In this document: piece after piece, positions 32,382 to 42,365 of the stretch | Numbering within the stretch: position 1 is the first letter of the stretch | How the letters are laid out: each line of letters starts with the position of its first letter | From: Meconema thalassinum | Taxonomy: Eukaryota; Arthropoda; Insecta; Orthoptera; Tettigoniidae | Reading direction: 5' to 3' | Assembly (NCBI GenBank): GCA_946902985.2 | Contig: OX336393.1 | Location: forward strand, 357,598,779-357,662,778 | DNA: 64,000 bases | The notes under the pieces: model-generated | What the model saw: the letters and a program-made list of their open reading frames with translations, nothing else | Database searches by the model: none | What the model was told of the DNA's origin: nothing | Made by a program: the position numbers and the translations under genes

Positions 32382-32417
32382 TAGACAAAAATCAGCTTAG
32401 TGTTTTAAATATATAGA
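32382..32417. repeat. 36-bp duplication of the Helitron 5' terminus
   Basis: ACAAAAATCAGCTTAGTG followed by TTTTAAATATATAGA occurs twice in succession, ending at 32381 and at 32417. Either end is followed by T, so the true outer boundary of the array is ambiguous by 36 bp. Confidence 0.8.
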
Positions 32418-32539
32418 TAGATGGTGCAAGTGATTCTGAACACTATTATCGTTCCCGTCATGTGATATAGACCGTTTGAAAAGTGTGACAGCCTTTAATT
32501 CATTTATTGTACGTCAGTCTATCGCTATTTTATTTATTT

Positions 32540-33020
32540 TATGTTCAACCATGGCGAAATGAAAATTGTATATATCAGAAAACTGTACTATAATGAGGCT
32601 TATTATAGTATAAGTATTCTTTATGATACAGTTTCTCCCACCAATCAGAGCTCAAGAAACAGTTGTGTGACAAATTTGGTAAGGATAGCATTGCACCGGC
32701 GCTGACTTCCACGGCCTCCTATTTTAAATTTCACTACGTAGCTAGTGTCATAGTGGGGTATTCGAGGAGGCCATGGTCGTATACAAGGTATTCTCAGCGT
32801 CCCATGCACTCTGTTTAGTACATACAAATGTTGAAATCTCGACAGATATTTATCAATATTTATGTTCGAACATACAATAGTTATAATTATCGTCGAACAT
32901 AAACAGTCGTATGCAACTCACCTATAATGGTAATTAAGACACTCGTATGGAAATTATAAAACTCGCATCGCTCGTTTTATAAACATACTCGTGTCTTAAT
33001 TATTGCCATTATAGGCTTGT
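32540..33020. repeat. Fold-back repeat family F, copy 2
   Basis: Parallels 3355-3896 plus 5427-5632 (TATGTTCAACCATGG, TATGATACAGTTTCTCC, TTTGGTAAGGATAGC). It ends in the palindrome centred at about 32968 (AAAACTCGCATCGCTCGTTTT region). Here no HINE-like element interrupts it, so this copy approximates the pre-insertion state of copy 1. Confidence 0.6.
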
Positions 33021-33299
33021 TGCATAATGTACTAATTTATGGTATGGCTAGCAACTAGGTGAATTACAATATAATATATCTACACTAATATAATAAAGCT
33101 GAAGAGTTTGTGTGTTTGTGTGTTTAAACGCGCTAATCTCTGGAACTACCAGTCCGATTCGAAAAATTCTTTTTTTATAGGATAGCCAGATTGAAGAGGA
33201 ATAGTTTAGGCTATGTAGCATTAGGCTACACCTCTCAGGTGACCTTAAAAATTAATTTTTGTTCAGGAAGTCGGTAGAACAAGCGCTCACGAACAGCTC

Positions 33300-34350
33300 T
33301 ATCCGCATGCGCTGGCGTTATGGTTAGTGATACGTACACCGTTTCACCTATCTGAACCAAAATTTGTATACTCACCCTTTGGAACCGTGATGGTAACACT
33401 GTCTACGTGAAACTTTTGACAGACCAGTCCATTCTCTGCATTTAGGCCCTTTGGTTCAAATCTACACCTTTTCCCCCATCTGAACCAAAATTTGTATACT
33501 TACCCTTTGGAACCGTACGAGTAACACTGTTTACATGAAATTTCGGACAGACCACTCCACCATTCCTTGCATTTAGGCCCTTTGCCACAACTCTACACCG
33601 TTTCACCGATCAGAACCAAAATTTGTATACTTACTGTTTGGAACCCTGCGAGTAACACTGTCCACTTGAAATTTCGGACAGACCACTCCATCCCCTGCAT
33701 TTAGGCCCTTTGGCACAAATCTACACCCTTTCACCAATCTGAACCAAAAGTTGTATACTTGCCCTTTGGAACCCTGCGAGTAACACCGTTTACATGAAAT
33801 TTCAGACAAACCACTCCATTCCCTGCATTTAGGCGCTTTTGGCACAAATCTTTACCGTTTCACCGATATGAACGGCAATTTGTATACTTACCATTTGGAA
33901 CCCTGCGAGTAACACTGTCTGCATGAAATTTTGAACAGACCTCTCCATTCTCTTTATTTAGGCCCTTTGGCACAAATATACACCGTTTCACAGATCTGAA
34001 ACAAATTTTACATACTTACCCTTCGGAACCCAACGAGTAACACTGTCTGCTTGAAATTTCGGACAAACTACTCCATTCCCCGCATTTAGGTCCTTTGGCA
34101 CAAATCTGCACCGTTTCACCGATCTGAACCACATTTTGTACACTTACCCTTTGGAACCCTGCGGGTGACACTGTCCACTTTAAATTTTGGACAGACCAGT
34201 CCATTCCCTGCATTTAGGCCCTTCATCACAAATCTACACCGTTTCTCCTAATTGCACCAAATTTTACATACACTTTGAAACCCTGCTGGTAACACTATCC
34301 ACTTGATATTTTGGACAACGCTCTCCATTCCCTACATTTAGAATAACAAA
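33300..34350 (+). repeat. 128-bp tandem repeat, about 8 copies (family B copy 1)
   Basis: The landmark TTTGGAACC recurs with its GG at 33381, 33509, 33640, 33768, 33897, 34025, 34153 and (diverged) 34277, so the period is 128-131 bp. Each unit has ACCGTTTCACCGATCTGAAC, ACTTACCCTTTGG and CATTTAGGCCCTTTGGCAC blocks. The short ORFs across it are repeat artefacts. Confidence 0.92.
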
Positions 34351-35034
34351 CAAACTGAACTTGAAAACCACGTATTAAGACCGTAGTAGCGTAACTGTAA
34401 GAGTATTTTAATAAGTCTATTGTTGACGGGCAGTTTGGGCTGCATCACGTAACCCTACCGGTGTTCTGGTGCAGAATTGCGAAAATAGTGTTGCATCTTG
34501 CGCTGTTTATAAATTGCAGTCACGGGGGGTAATTAGTGTAAAAAGATTTCTTAGGCCCCTTTAAACAGTTATCATCAAGAAAATATTATGCCTCTGTATA
34601 AGTGCACTGGTGTTGGTGCAGTACATTGAGGTTATCAACTGCAATAAGCGCTGGTGCTTTCAAATTTACCTTAATTTATTCCGAAACTTATCGTTAAGCG
34701 CTTTGTGGCGATTCATGATACTATTGCTACCTCAGTAGCTCGGGACAGCCGAAGTTTTCCAAAGAATTTTGATTATTTTCTTACGGCGCTCTGCGACAAA
34801 AGACGATACTATTGGTCTCTACATTTCTAACAGCCAATGAGATATAGGCTCTAAGCAGTGTCCTTTATTTCACTTATTCTTCTTTTTTTTTTTGTAAATT
34901 TGTTTGTAAATTACACGTGTCAGTGCTGTAGTTAGTAAATAGCTGTTTCCCTATTCATAATTATCATTACGAGAAAATGACCTGAATCTTACGTCCATTA
35001 TACTGTACTAGGCCTACTCATCACCCCCTCTACA

Positions 35035-35084
35035 ACCTCCACCACCACCACCACCACCACCACCACCATCACCACCTCCACCAC
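35035..35084. repeat. (CCA)n microsatellite
   Basis: CCACCACCA tract with a few interruptions, conserved in position in the second family B copy (54651-54688). Confidence 0.9.
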
Positions 35085-35210
35085 AAAAAGATACATTTTT
35101 AAAACGTTGTTTTCGGTTAGTTTAAGTATCTTGTGCCAGTTCTGAAGTAGTATTCATTATCATCCATAAAACAAATAAATCCACCGAGCGAAGCCGGGCA
35201 CTACTGGTAG

Positions 35211-36003
35211 TGTATATATATATAAGTAAATAATATGTACAATATATGCATCGCAAGAACATGAGTTGCGTTTGCATTCGTAACGAGATATCCAGTTGTT
35301 AAAGCCAGTCCAGAAAGGGAGGTGCAGCAGAAATAACATCTTGTGGTGATCCAGCATACTTCCTCAGCGGACATTCTTGAACAATATGCTCTACGGTTTG
35401 AAGAGGAGCTCCGCAGTTACAGGCAGAAGGATCATGAAGTCCCCATTTATGTAGCATGGCGTTACTTCTGGCGTGACCTGTTCTTAGGCGATTTAACTTT
35501 ACCCACTGGTTTCTCTTCAGGTTAAATCCCGGAAGTCTTATAGTAGGATTAGGAATACCTTGGTATTTCACAAGAGCATACTTCCAGTTTTGGCACCATT
35601 GTTCCGTGGCAATTTATGTCAGTTATGTTATGCCATTTAGGGTTCCTTGATCTAAGACGAGTGGAGGGAAGATCATTAAGAACTTCATGAATTGGGAGAT
35701 CCTGTGGGTGATTTTGTTGATGTAGCCTTCTCTACCCACGTACTGTTGCTTCATGTCGTCTTAGTTCTGGAGGTGATATGTTACTAATAGTGTGTAACCA
35801 GGGCGTTGGGATGGATCTCAGTGTACCTGTTATGACCCTCATACTTTCATTCAGATGAACATCAATCTTTTTAGTATGAGCACTACGGTGCCACACTGGG
35901 ACACAATATTCTGCTACAAGATAAATCATGGAGAGGACAGTCGTGCGTAGTGAAGTTGCATCAGCACCCCATGATGTGCCAGCCAATTTCTTCATGATAT
36001 TCT
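35211..36003 (-). pseudogene. LINE relic, 3' coding end with zinc-knuckle-like tail
   Basis: Minus strand: KLAGTSWGAD, YCVPVWHRSAHT, MRVITGTLRSIPTPWLH, then a second frame with RTGHARSNAMLHKWGL, CNCGAPLQTVEHIVQEC and PFLDWL. This is the C-terminal region after the RT of a Jockey-like insect LINE, ending in a C-x-C...H-x4-C motif. The frame is broken between 35571 and 35732. It is 5'-truncated near 36003. It adjoins the end of Helitron B copy 1. It is the same kind of element as the relic interrupted by the Gypsy insertion at 36862-52580, in opposite orientation. Confidence 0.8.
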
Positions 36004-36217
36004 ACTGTGTTACTAGGTTACGATATCGTGGCAAGTGACCAGGTATAGCAAAACACAAAATAACCGCTTAAAACTGCAATATAGCGACATAGGAAGTCCG
36101 TGAAACAGTGGTCTGGGGGAGTGGCGTACTCTAGGACGTTTTTAATACAAGTTTCGCTCAGAACTGCGCCGTAGTACATGTGGCCAAACGCTATCGCACC
36201 AATTAAATGAACGTAAT

Positions 36218-36575
36218 AGCAGCCACGGTGGCCGAGAGCGTCATCGCCCTAGCTCATGCCTCACTGGCATCGGGAGAGCGTGAGTTCAAATCCCACGTCG
36301 GCCGTCCTGAAAATGGTTTCCGTGGTATCCCAATTTCAACACAATGCAAAATAATACCGAGACGGTTCATTTCAACAGGTCCTTGGTCGACTTCCTTCCA
36401 AAATCCCTTCCCTGACCCTTCCTTAATTAGACCCAAGTTAGCGGTCATCTGTCACCATCCCCAGTTGTATCTGCTGACAAAGTGTTTCAGCTCCCAGTCA
36501 CTCCTTGTGGCGGTAGAAGAATGATCCCCCGCAGACTCCTTTGGTGAAGCCAAGCTGGGAGGATAAGCAATTTTA
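36218..36575 (+). mobile_element. tRNA-derived SINE
   Basis: Head AGCCACGGTGGCCGAGAGCG (A-box-like GGTGGCCGAG) and B box GAGTTCAAATCCC at 36282-36294. The body TTTCCGTGGTATCCC is related to S1 and the unique 3' part ends near GGAGGATAAGC. Possible imperfect duplications of an AATTAAAYGA sequence lie on both sides. The ORF spanning it is not a gene. Confidence 0.75.
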
Positions 36576-36861
36576 AACAAATTAAACGATCCTCCTGATG
36601 TCGAGACAGATGAACTGTGGAAATTCAAGTAGGAAATTTCAAATTTCTTAATGTTTAATTAATTGCCGAACATGAGCGGTGAAGGAAGGAAGGAAGGAAG
36701 GTTTGAAGGAATAAATGTATCAATTGGGCTGACTAAACCCTAAGCAAATTGTTGTCATTATTTTGACACTCTGAGTAATTATTAAAACAGTGGAGATTAA
36801 AACCCAATTTTACAAAGTCATAAGTATCATGCTTCCACTTGTGTAGTAGATCAGCCAATGG
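36576..36861. other. Intergenic DNA with an (AAGG)n tract
   Basis: GAAGGAAGGAAGG at 36681-36702. Nothing else recognised. Confidence 0.6.
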
Positions 36862-37587
36862 TAAACTGAATGCAAACGTTGAAGGAACTATACTCATGTA
36901 TAACCTGCCTCCAAATACCTCGGAATCACACTATACAAAACATTGACCTATAAAGATCACCTGGTCAAAACTGCTGCCAAATTGAGAAGCAGAAATAACA
37001 TCTTGCATAAGCTTTGTGGCACAAGTTGGGGGTCAACAACAGACACATTACGTGTGTGAGCAGAATTCTGTGCCCCAGTATGGATCAACAGTGAACATAC
37101 AAAGAGAGGCAATATTGTATTAAATGAAACAATGCGCATGGTTAGTGGAACAATACGATCCACCCCTACTTATTGGCTGTCTGTTCTGAGACATATACCA
37201 CCCCCACATGATAGAAGAAAGAGTGCCCTTATTCGGGAATATTGGAAGATTAATGACCTACAATTGCCTGTTCTTACTGACGACCGAAACAGGCTTGGAT
37301 CCAGACACCCAGCCATTCTCACAGCAAACGCACTGCACGATGCTGGCTTTAACATGAAAAACTCATGGAAACAACGGTGGCTAGAAAGCTGCCCTCCCAC
37401 AATGCAGAACTCGACCATGCTGGACAAGAAAACCTCCAGGATTCGATCAACCACGCTTGGTTTGGTCCACTTTGAATCGCATTCGTACGAGCCATGGTAG
37501 ATGTGCTGATGCCCTCTTAAAATGGGGGAAAATACATTCCCCAAGATGCGAGTGTGGAGCTGAAATCCAATCTGTTTGGCATTATAG
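36862..37587 (+). pseudogene. LINE relic, left part, interrupted by the Gypsy element
   Basis: Plus-strand coding: KYLGITLYKTLTYKDHLVK, RSRNNILHKLCGTSWGS, a stop, FCAPVWINSEHTKRG, ETMRMVSGTIRSTPTYWLS, IPPPHDRRKSAL and, in another frame, IRTSHGRCADALLKWG and RCECGAEIQSVWH. It is the same C-terminal LINE region as 35211-36003. The coding breaks off at 37587 where the LTR starts. The missing end (the C-terminal Cys and the final residues) follows the second LTR at 52473-52580. Frameshifts and a stop show it was already dead or has since decayed. Confidence 0.85.
37584..37587. repeat. 4-bp target-site duplication ATAG (left)
   Basis: ATAG immediately before the 5' LTR; repeated immediately after the 3' LTR at 52473-52476. 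Four base pairs fits Ty3/Gypsy integration. Confidence 0.85.
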
Positions 37588-38411
37588 TGAACCCGAGGAG
37601 GTTATGCTGACTGGAATCGAACGTGGTTCTCAGAGACTGTGATCTCAGTATAAAGGTTCCACCAGGGAACGAACCCGAAGTCTGTGGAGGGAGTTTCATT
37701 GTAAAAACCCCTCGAGAGAAGTGTATATTAAATCACTGGTGTGATTTCAGTTGCAGTGACATTATTTACTAAAATAATGAAGGGAAATTGAGCAGAATAC
37801 TGCATTATTAGACTACTTGGTGTAGGCTATACGAGGCTTGGAACACTGCTAGTGCAGAGTCGACATTTTTACAAATTGGCCCAGAAGTGTGGGAGGTGTT
37901 CAGTGGAGCCACGTCCATCTCTCTGACCTCGTTATGTCGTCTGGGAGAGGGTGAGGACCTGAATAATGACCCAGTTCTTCCCCGACGGAGAATAGCATTG
38001 AGTTTGGTGGGGAGAGATAGCCAGGAAAATCATTGATTACTCGTGATTGGAGTAACGGATTGACTTGAGAGTTGTCCACAGGTGAATCTTTTGCCAAAAG
38101 GCTAATTTTAGAGCCTTTTACATGTGAAATTGACGCATATTTAATGAAGTGCGGAAGGACTGTAGGAATACCATTGTTCGCGGCTGAATTTGAGAATGTT
38201 GCCGGGGAATACCCGTAAGATAGCGTCCCCAAGCCATGGAGAAAGGAATTAATATTAATTAATTGGACGAGCGATTCTTCTGCACGCAGGTAGTTCTGGG
38301 ATCTGTGATGACAAAGGAACCCGATGATCATGGTTTGGAGACCAGAATCATGCTGGGAGAGGAGCCGAGATTACGCGGGAAGATTTCGCCCTACTTTTCG
38401 TGGGAATCCAA

Positions 38412-38470
38412 TATAAGGGAGTCGACCCTTGGAAGAGCGTGCAGTTCAGTTCAGTTCAGTTCAGTTCAGT
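38412..38470 (+). promoter_or_regulatory. Candidate LTR promoter 1: TATAAG plus CAGTT initiator-like repeats
   Basis: TATAAG at 38412-38417 is followed about 31 bp later by GCAGTTCAGTTCAG..., a run of arthropod Inr-like (T/G)CAGTT units (38442-38470). In the 3' LTR the TATA has become TATGAG (49283-49288). Spacing fits a core promoter; use is inferred. Confidence 0.4.
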
Positions 38471-38720
38471 TGTAGCCCACTCTTAGGCAGTCTTCACGCA
38501 GTCTTCACGCCGTCAGTTAACCCAGTTACAGTTCAGTTACACCCAGTTGTAACACAGTTGCGGCAAGTTACAGTAAGTTACGATCAGTATGCAGCGAATA
38601 CGAGGACAGTACGAGACAGTATGTAAGCAGTCTACAGCAGTCTTCAAGTAAGTTACGAGCAGTCTTCAAGTGAATCTTCAGTCAGTTACAGCCAGTTTGA
38701 AGTAAGTTTGTCAAGGCGGA
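38440..38720 (+). repeat. CAGTT/AGTTA-rich cryptic repeat in the LTR
   Basis: Six AGTTC pentamers are followed by about 250 bp dense in CAGTTA, CAGTCTTCA and AAGTTACGA words. The same tract is in the 3' LTR at about 49311-49590. Confidence 0.7.
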
Positions 38721-41010
38721 ACGCATGGCGGTCATACTCATAATAGACGCCGAACAAAGACTGGTACATTTAAATGAAGCATTTAATAAGCTTGTATGAA
38801 TAATAGTCGTGCTACAGGCATACTCAGCAGTACGAACTATGGCGTGTTCACTTACGAAGCACCGTATAGACTAATGGCTGAACTATTGTAAATAATTATT
38901 TGTGTAAAGTTATGGACAGTGTTAAGCGCAATGTGTAAAGTATTGACTGGTCGTATATGTGTAATTACGATGGAATGCGCTAAAAGAAACTCTACGAAGC
39001 GTTTGGTAATGTCATGAGAGTACCAGATGATAACGCTCAGGACGGGAGCTAGCATATTTATGCAACGCAGGAGGCTTACCGTAGGAGTAGGAATAAAAAC
39101 TGTTGGTGAATTCCGAGAGCAGGTAAACCAGACTTTCAATCAGGAGTTGATAGGAGCACGGGAGATGCCGTCGACACCTGCAATTTCGATCTTTGCTAGG
39201 GAATTTCAGCAATGAAAAGTGTATAAAGTGACGTGTGTTAAGTGTAAAGCATATGTAAAATATCCTTTAAAGTAGTGATTGGATAAGTGTTATACAGTTT
39301 CACATGTTTGGAAGCAATAGCTTCCTGAGAGTAATGCAACGTGCCGTGTTGTTAGTGAAAAATATGTGTCATAAAATGTGTGTATTCAAGATAAATATGT
39401 CGCGTTAAACTGCTGATGGCGGGCGACTAGGAGAAATATGATTGGTTGGAGCCACCATAAGACGCCTATAGAGATGTAAGTACCCCACAAGTTATGATTA
39501 TGTAGAAGTATGGGCCACTGCATGCAAGGTGATTTCCGTAAAGATGCCAGTAAAAATCAGTTTAGGAGGTCGATCCTCCATGTTTAATCATTATTGTGTT
39601 GATTTTTATAGAGTTGAGATGTTAATTTGCATCGTTAAGTGGAGTAATCATTCCCACCATGAATTAAGAATGGCAATCAGTTATGTAAATGTGACGAACA
39701 CGATTGTTCGAATTTTAAGACGTTTAGTTATGTCGGATTTTTGGTAATTTATGTGAGAATAATAAGAAAGAATGATTTTGGTCATTTATGTCAGTGAGAT
39801 TAATGGTAATAATAATAATGAATATTAAAAGTATGAATGAACACATCAGGAAACAAATAAATGTTGTAAGCGAGAGATATACGCTAATTGCAAGACTTAT
39901 CAATCTAAGCAGTAAGAAGTTACAGTAAGATTACATTACAGTAATTAAGGAAAGAAGTTTTATATCAGAATATTGCATATATTCAATAATGATGCCGGGA
40001 ATGAAAGAGCTTTTAGTGAATTGAATTTGCAGCTTATATGAGAAGCTTATAGAGTAATTGATAGATTTCTCTTAATAATATAGGTCGGAGGTCGTAGCAT
40101 TGAGTAAAGGGGCCAGGTGGTCTATTCTACGTATGAAATCTCCTATGTCATGGGCATAAGTGGAGATATAATTTTATGCCAGAGTTTTAGTGTAGTACCC
40201 TAGCTCTGAGGAAGGATATGAAAGTGTTCCGGGTTGGAATCCTGTGGTAGAGACGAGGAAAACGAGGACACCTCGAAACTCTATGGTTCCCCGAGAACTT
40301 ATTGATGAGTTATTCAGCTCGGTGGGAGCGAAACTCATGGCGACAGCTTGGACTGAGCGCCTATTTTATTTGAGACACCGGTCACCCGTCAGACTAATGT
40401 ATTACGAACCCCGAACCTTCGTATTGAATGGACCTGTGTGAGGCCAGTAATTATTATATCCTCAGTGTAGGAGTAATTAAAAAGCTCATTCAATACCTGT
40501 TTGCATAATAGTCAATTAAGATCCTTTGGGATATGTGTGTCGCTCAGTCAACAGTATTTGTATTGTAAATCTTTACTGCTTAGAAAGGAAAGCATTCAAA
40601 CCTTTAGGGAGGGTCGAGATAATTGGTGGAACCCCCATCCCACATTCTATTGTGTGCCGACTCCTCGAGCAGAGGGTCTGCGGACGGTCACCCGAACCGT
40701 CAAGGCAAGTTGAAAGGAACAGATTTTAGACCCTGGTAAATGACATATAATGAAAGATTGTTATGTTGAGTAATGTAGCCATGTGGTTTAAGAACACATG
40801 GATAATTATAGATCATCCTGATGGTTCATTATTTTAGCTATCTGATGAATAGTTAGACGATGTATTTGTACTGTCACTGACACCAAGTTAATGAAGTTGG
40901 TTACTAGATGCCAAAGGCTACGAGCGCAAGGTAGTCTAATTGTACCATCCGACAAAAGCTATAACGTAACGTTTTAAGTTGGAATCACAAGACGGCATGC
41001 AGTGGAACCA

Positions 41011-41164
41011 TATAAATAGAGGAAGTGGAGGGGTAGCTTACATAATTATGGAGTTGCACGTTGATTGCGGTGCAACGTCCGAATAGGCTAATGCATGTAG
41101 AGCATTTGTTTGGTGAGAAGGGAAAAATCAAAACACATACGGCACACATAATTGTTAAAATAAA
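41011..41164 (+). promoter_or_regulatory. Candidate LTR promoter 2 and polyadenylation signal
   Basis: TATAAATAG at 41011-41019 and AATAAA at 41159-41164. If transcription starts about 30 bp after the TATA box, R would be about 140 nt. The counterparts in the 3' LTR are at 51880 and 52028-52033. This arrangement would leave a U3 of about 3.4 kb. Confidence 0.5.
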
Positions 41165-41603
41165 GAGGTTTAAGGAATAATTAATTTGTGATATTAAAGA
41201 AGTCACATTGTATGACTGTTATATCAATGTACAGTTGTTTTTGAAGTTGTATGTGCATCAGCACACTTGAATATCTTTGTGAAGTTCACATAAGGGTAAA
41301 GCTTTGTGGTATAATATGACTTTATTATGATTTTATTTTTGTTCATATTCGTGGATTGTGGAAGTAAATTGTTGTTTGCTTTGTTTTATGGTTTTGGGGG
41401 ATTGTTTTGTGTTTGAAGCCATGATTTTATTTACTGAATTAAAGTTTTAGAATAGAGTTGTGCCTTATCATTGTAGAGTTGATACCTTGTAGCCTCAAAT
41501 CCAAAATATGCACTGCTCAATTGGGGAGACGGTACACGCCTGAGACCTGATGCTAGCTGGAGGCAGAAGCATATTTCCCATCGAGATTACTCACATGGGT
41601 ACA

Positions 41604-41619
41604 TGGAAAATGATGTCCC
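41604..41619 (+). other. Candidate primer-binding site
   Basis: TGGAAAATGATGTCCC begins directly after the LTR with TGG, as expected for pairing to a tRNA 3' CCA. I could not match it to a particular tRNA. Confidence 0.45.
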
Positions 41620-41771
41620 ATACAGTGATTTGAGCGATAGGTACAACTAAAGTCGGTCAGATCTAATGCACACAACTCTATTAAAGTCATAATTAACGAA
41701 GTAGGGAATGACCGCTCCTAACCCTAGCTAAGCTCCGATACGTACATATAAATTTTGATAAGATGTATGCA

Positions 41772-42050
41772 TATTTATCATGGCCCCAGCAACGTGAGGC
41801 GGTATTAACTCTTTATGGAGCCGCCTGCGTCAGTGCAATATGAGCGATCTTGGCATTGCACCTGCATGGCATACTTGACATCATTACGTTTATTTATTAT
41901 CATGTCGCCCAGGTGTGTGGGGCAAGGCATGTCACTATTTATTATCATGTCGCCCGTGAGTGGGGCCTGTTGAAAATTACGGGTCACCATAGGCGCATGA
42001 ACATGATAGATGCCAACACATATTTATTATCATGGCGCCCAACGTGGGGA
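41772..42050 (+). repeat. Leader repeats: four TTTATYATCATGKC-CCC motifs
   Basis: ATTTATCATGGCCCCAGCAA (41772), TTTATTATCATGTCGCCCAG (41892), TTTATTATCATGTCGCCCGT (about 41938) and TTTATTATCATGGCGCCCAA followed by CGTGGGG (about 42023). The last resembles primer-binding sites of the TGGCGCCCAACGTGGGG type, but it lies about 430 bp inside the LTR boundary. Confidence 0.65.
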
Positions 42051-42365
42051 TTATGGGATTTAGGGAAAACCCATAGATTTTTTATGGTATTTCATGGGGA
42101 AAACCATAGTAATTGTTTGTGCCTCAAACTGTGTTTGAGTGATTTTTGAATTCAGTAGGCTTTTTTATGTAACGCAGAATCTCTCTATTGAGAAGAGAAT
42201 TGCCCAAGGGTACGAGCGCTACATACCAGATCCACAATCTACCATAATATTATCAGGTTTTGTACGACTTCACAATATGTGTGCAGTGTTTGATGTTTCT
42301 CTTCGAAACGTATCCACATATTTTTCCAGGGAGCCTGCCTGCATATTTAAGTGTGTTATTGTAAA

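Larger units (their letters stand above)
13772..32417 (-). mobile_element. Head-to-tail array of three degenerate Helitrons
   Basis: Three minus-strand Helitron units abut exactly: 13772-21097, 21098-27305 and 27306-32417. Each unit starts (plus strand) with CTAG and the hairpin CCGTCA/TGACGG, the reverse complement of a Helitron 3' end. Each finishes with TTTTAAATATATAGA, the complement of a TCTATATATTTAAAA 5' end. At 21097/21098 and 27305/27306 the 5' GA and 3' CTAG are directly adjacent. The outer flanks are A (13771) and T (32418), the expected A/T target. All units keep only remnants of the Rep/helicase gene and are loaded with nested insertions. Confidence 0.8.
27306..32417 (-). mobile_element. 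Helitron array unit 3
   Basis: CTAG at 27306-27309 and hairpin CCGTCA 27317-27322 / TGACGG 27328-27333. The 5' end is at 32417, or at 32381 if the last 36 bp are a terminal duplication. Its helicase relic is split by the LINE at 27487-29245. It holds a Rep N-terminal relic, an S1 SINE and an internal tandem duplication of about 460 bp (about 31308-31771 and 31772-32230). Confidence 0.75.
33079..35210 (+). mobile_element. Non-autonomous Helitron, family B, copy 1
   Basis: 5' end TCTACACTAATATAATAAAG preceded by A (33078). The 3' end is a hairpin (GAGCGAAGCCGGG region, about 35184-35198), then CACTACTGGTAG. It matches the second copy at 52643-54812 to the same terminal TAG followed by T, so I place the end at GTAG (variant of CTAG), 35207-35210. 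It contains eight 128-bp repeats and a (CCA)n tract. No Rep/helicase coding. Confidence 0.8.
37588..41603 (+). repeat. 5' LTR, about 4.0 kb
   Basis: Starts TGAACCCGAGG and ends GGGTACA (TG...CA). It aligns end to end with 48459-52472. It contains no convincing gene; the ORFs inside (for example 37900-38331 minus, 38263-38475 plus) are in both LTRs but have no domain. Insect Gypsy LTRs are usually a few hundred base pairs, so this is exceptionally long. Confidence 0.95.

Noticed and set aside
33603..34213. ORFs in the 128-bp arrays (also 52836-53388)
   Set aside because: Repeat artefacts with the same peptide in shifted frames.
35204..35207. CTGG as the Helitron B 3' end
   Set aside because: Both copies share three more bases (TAG) before diverging, so GTAG at 35207-35210 and 54809-54812 fits better; CTGG remains possible.
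37900..38331. 143-codon minus-strand ORF in both LTRs
   Set aside because: Conserved only because the LTRs are nearly identical; no domain and no second family to show coding constraint.
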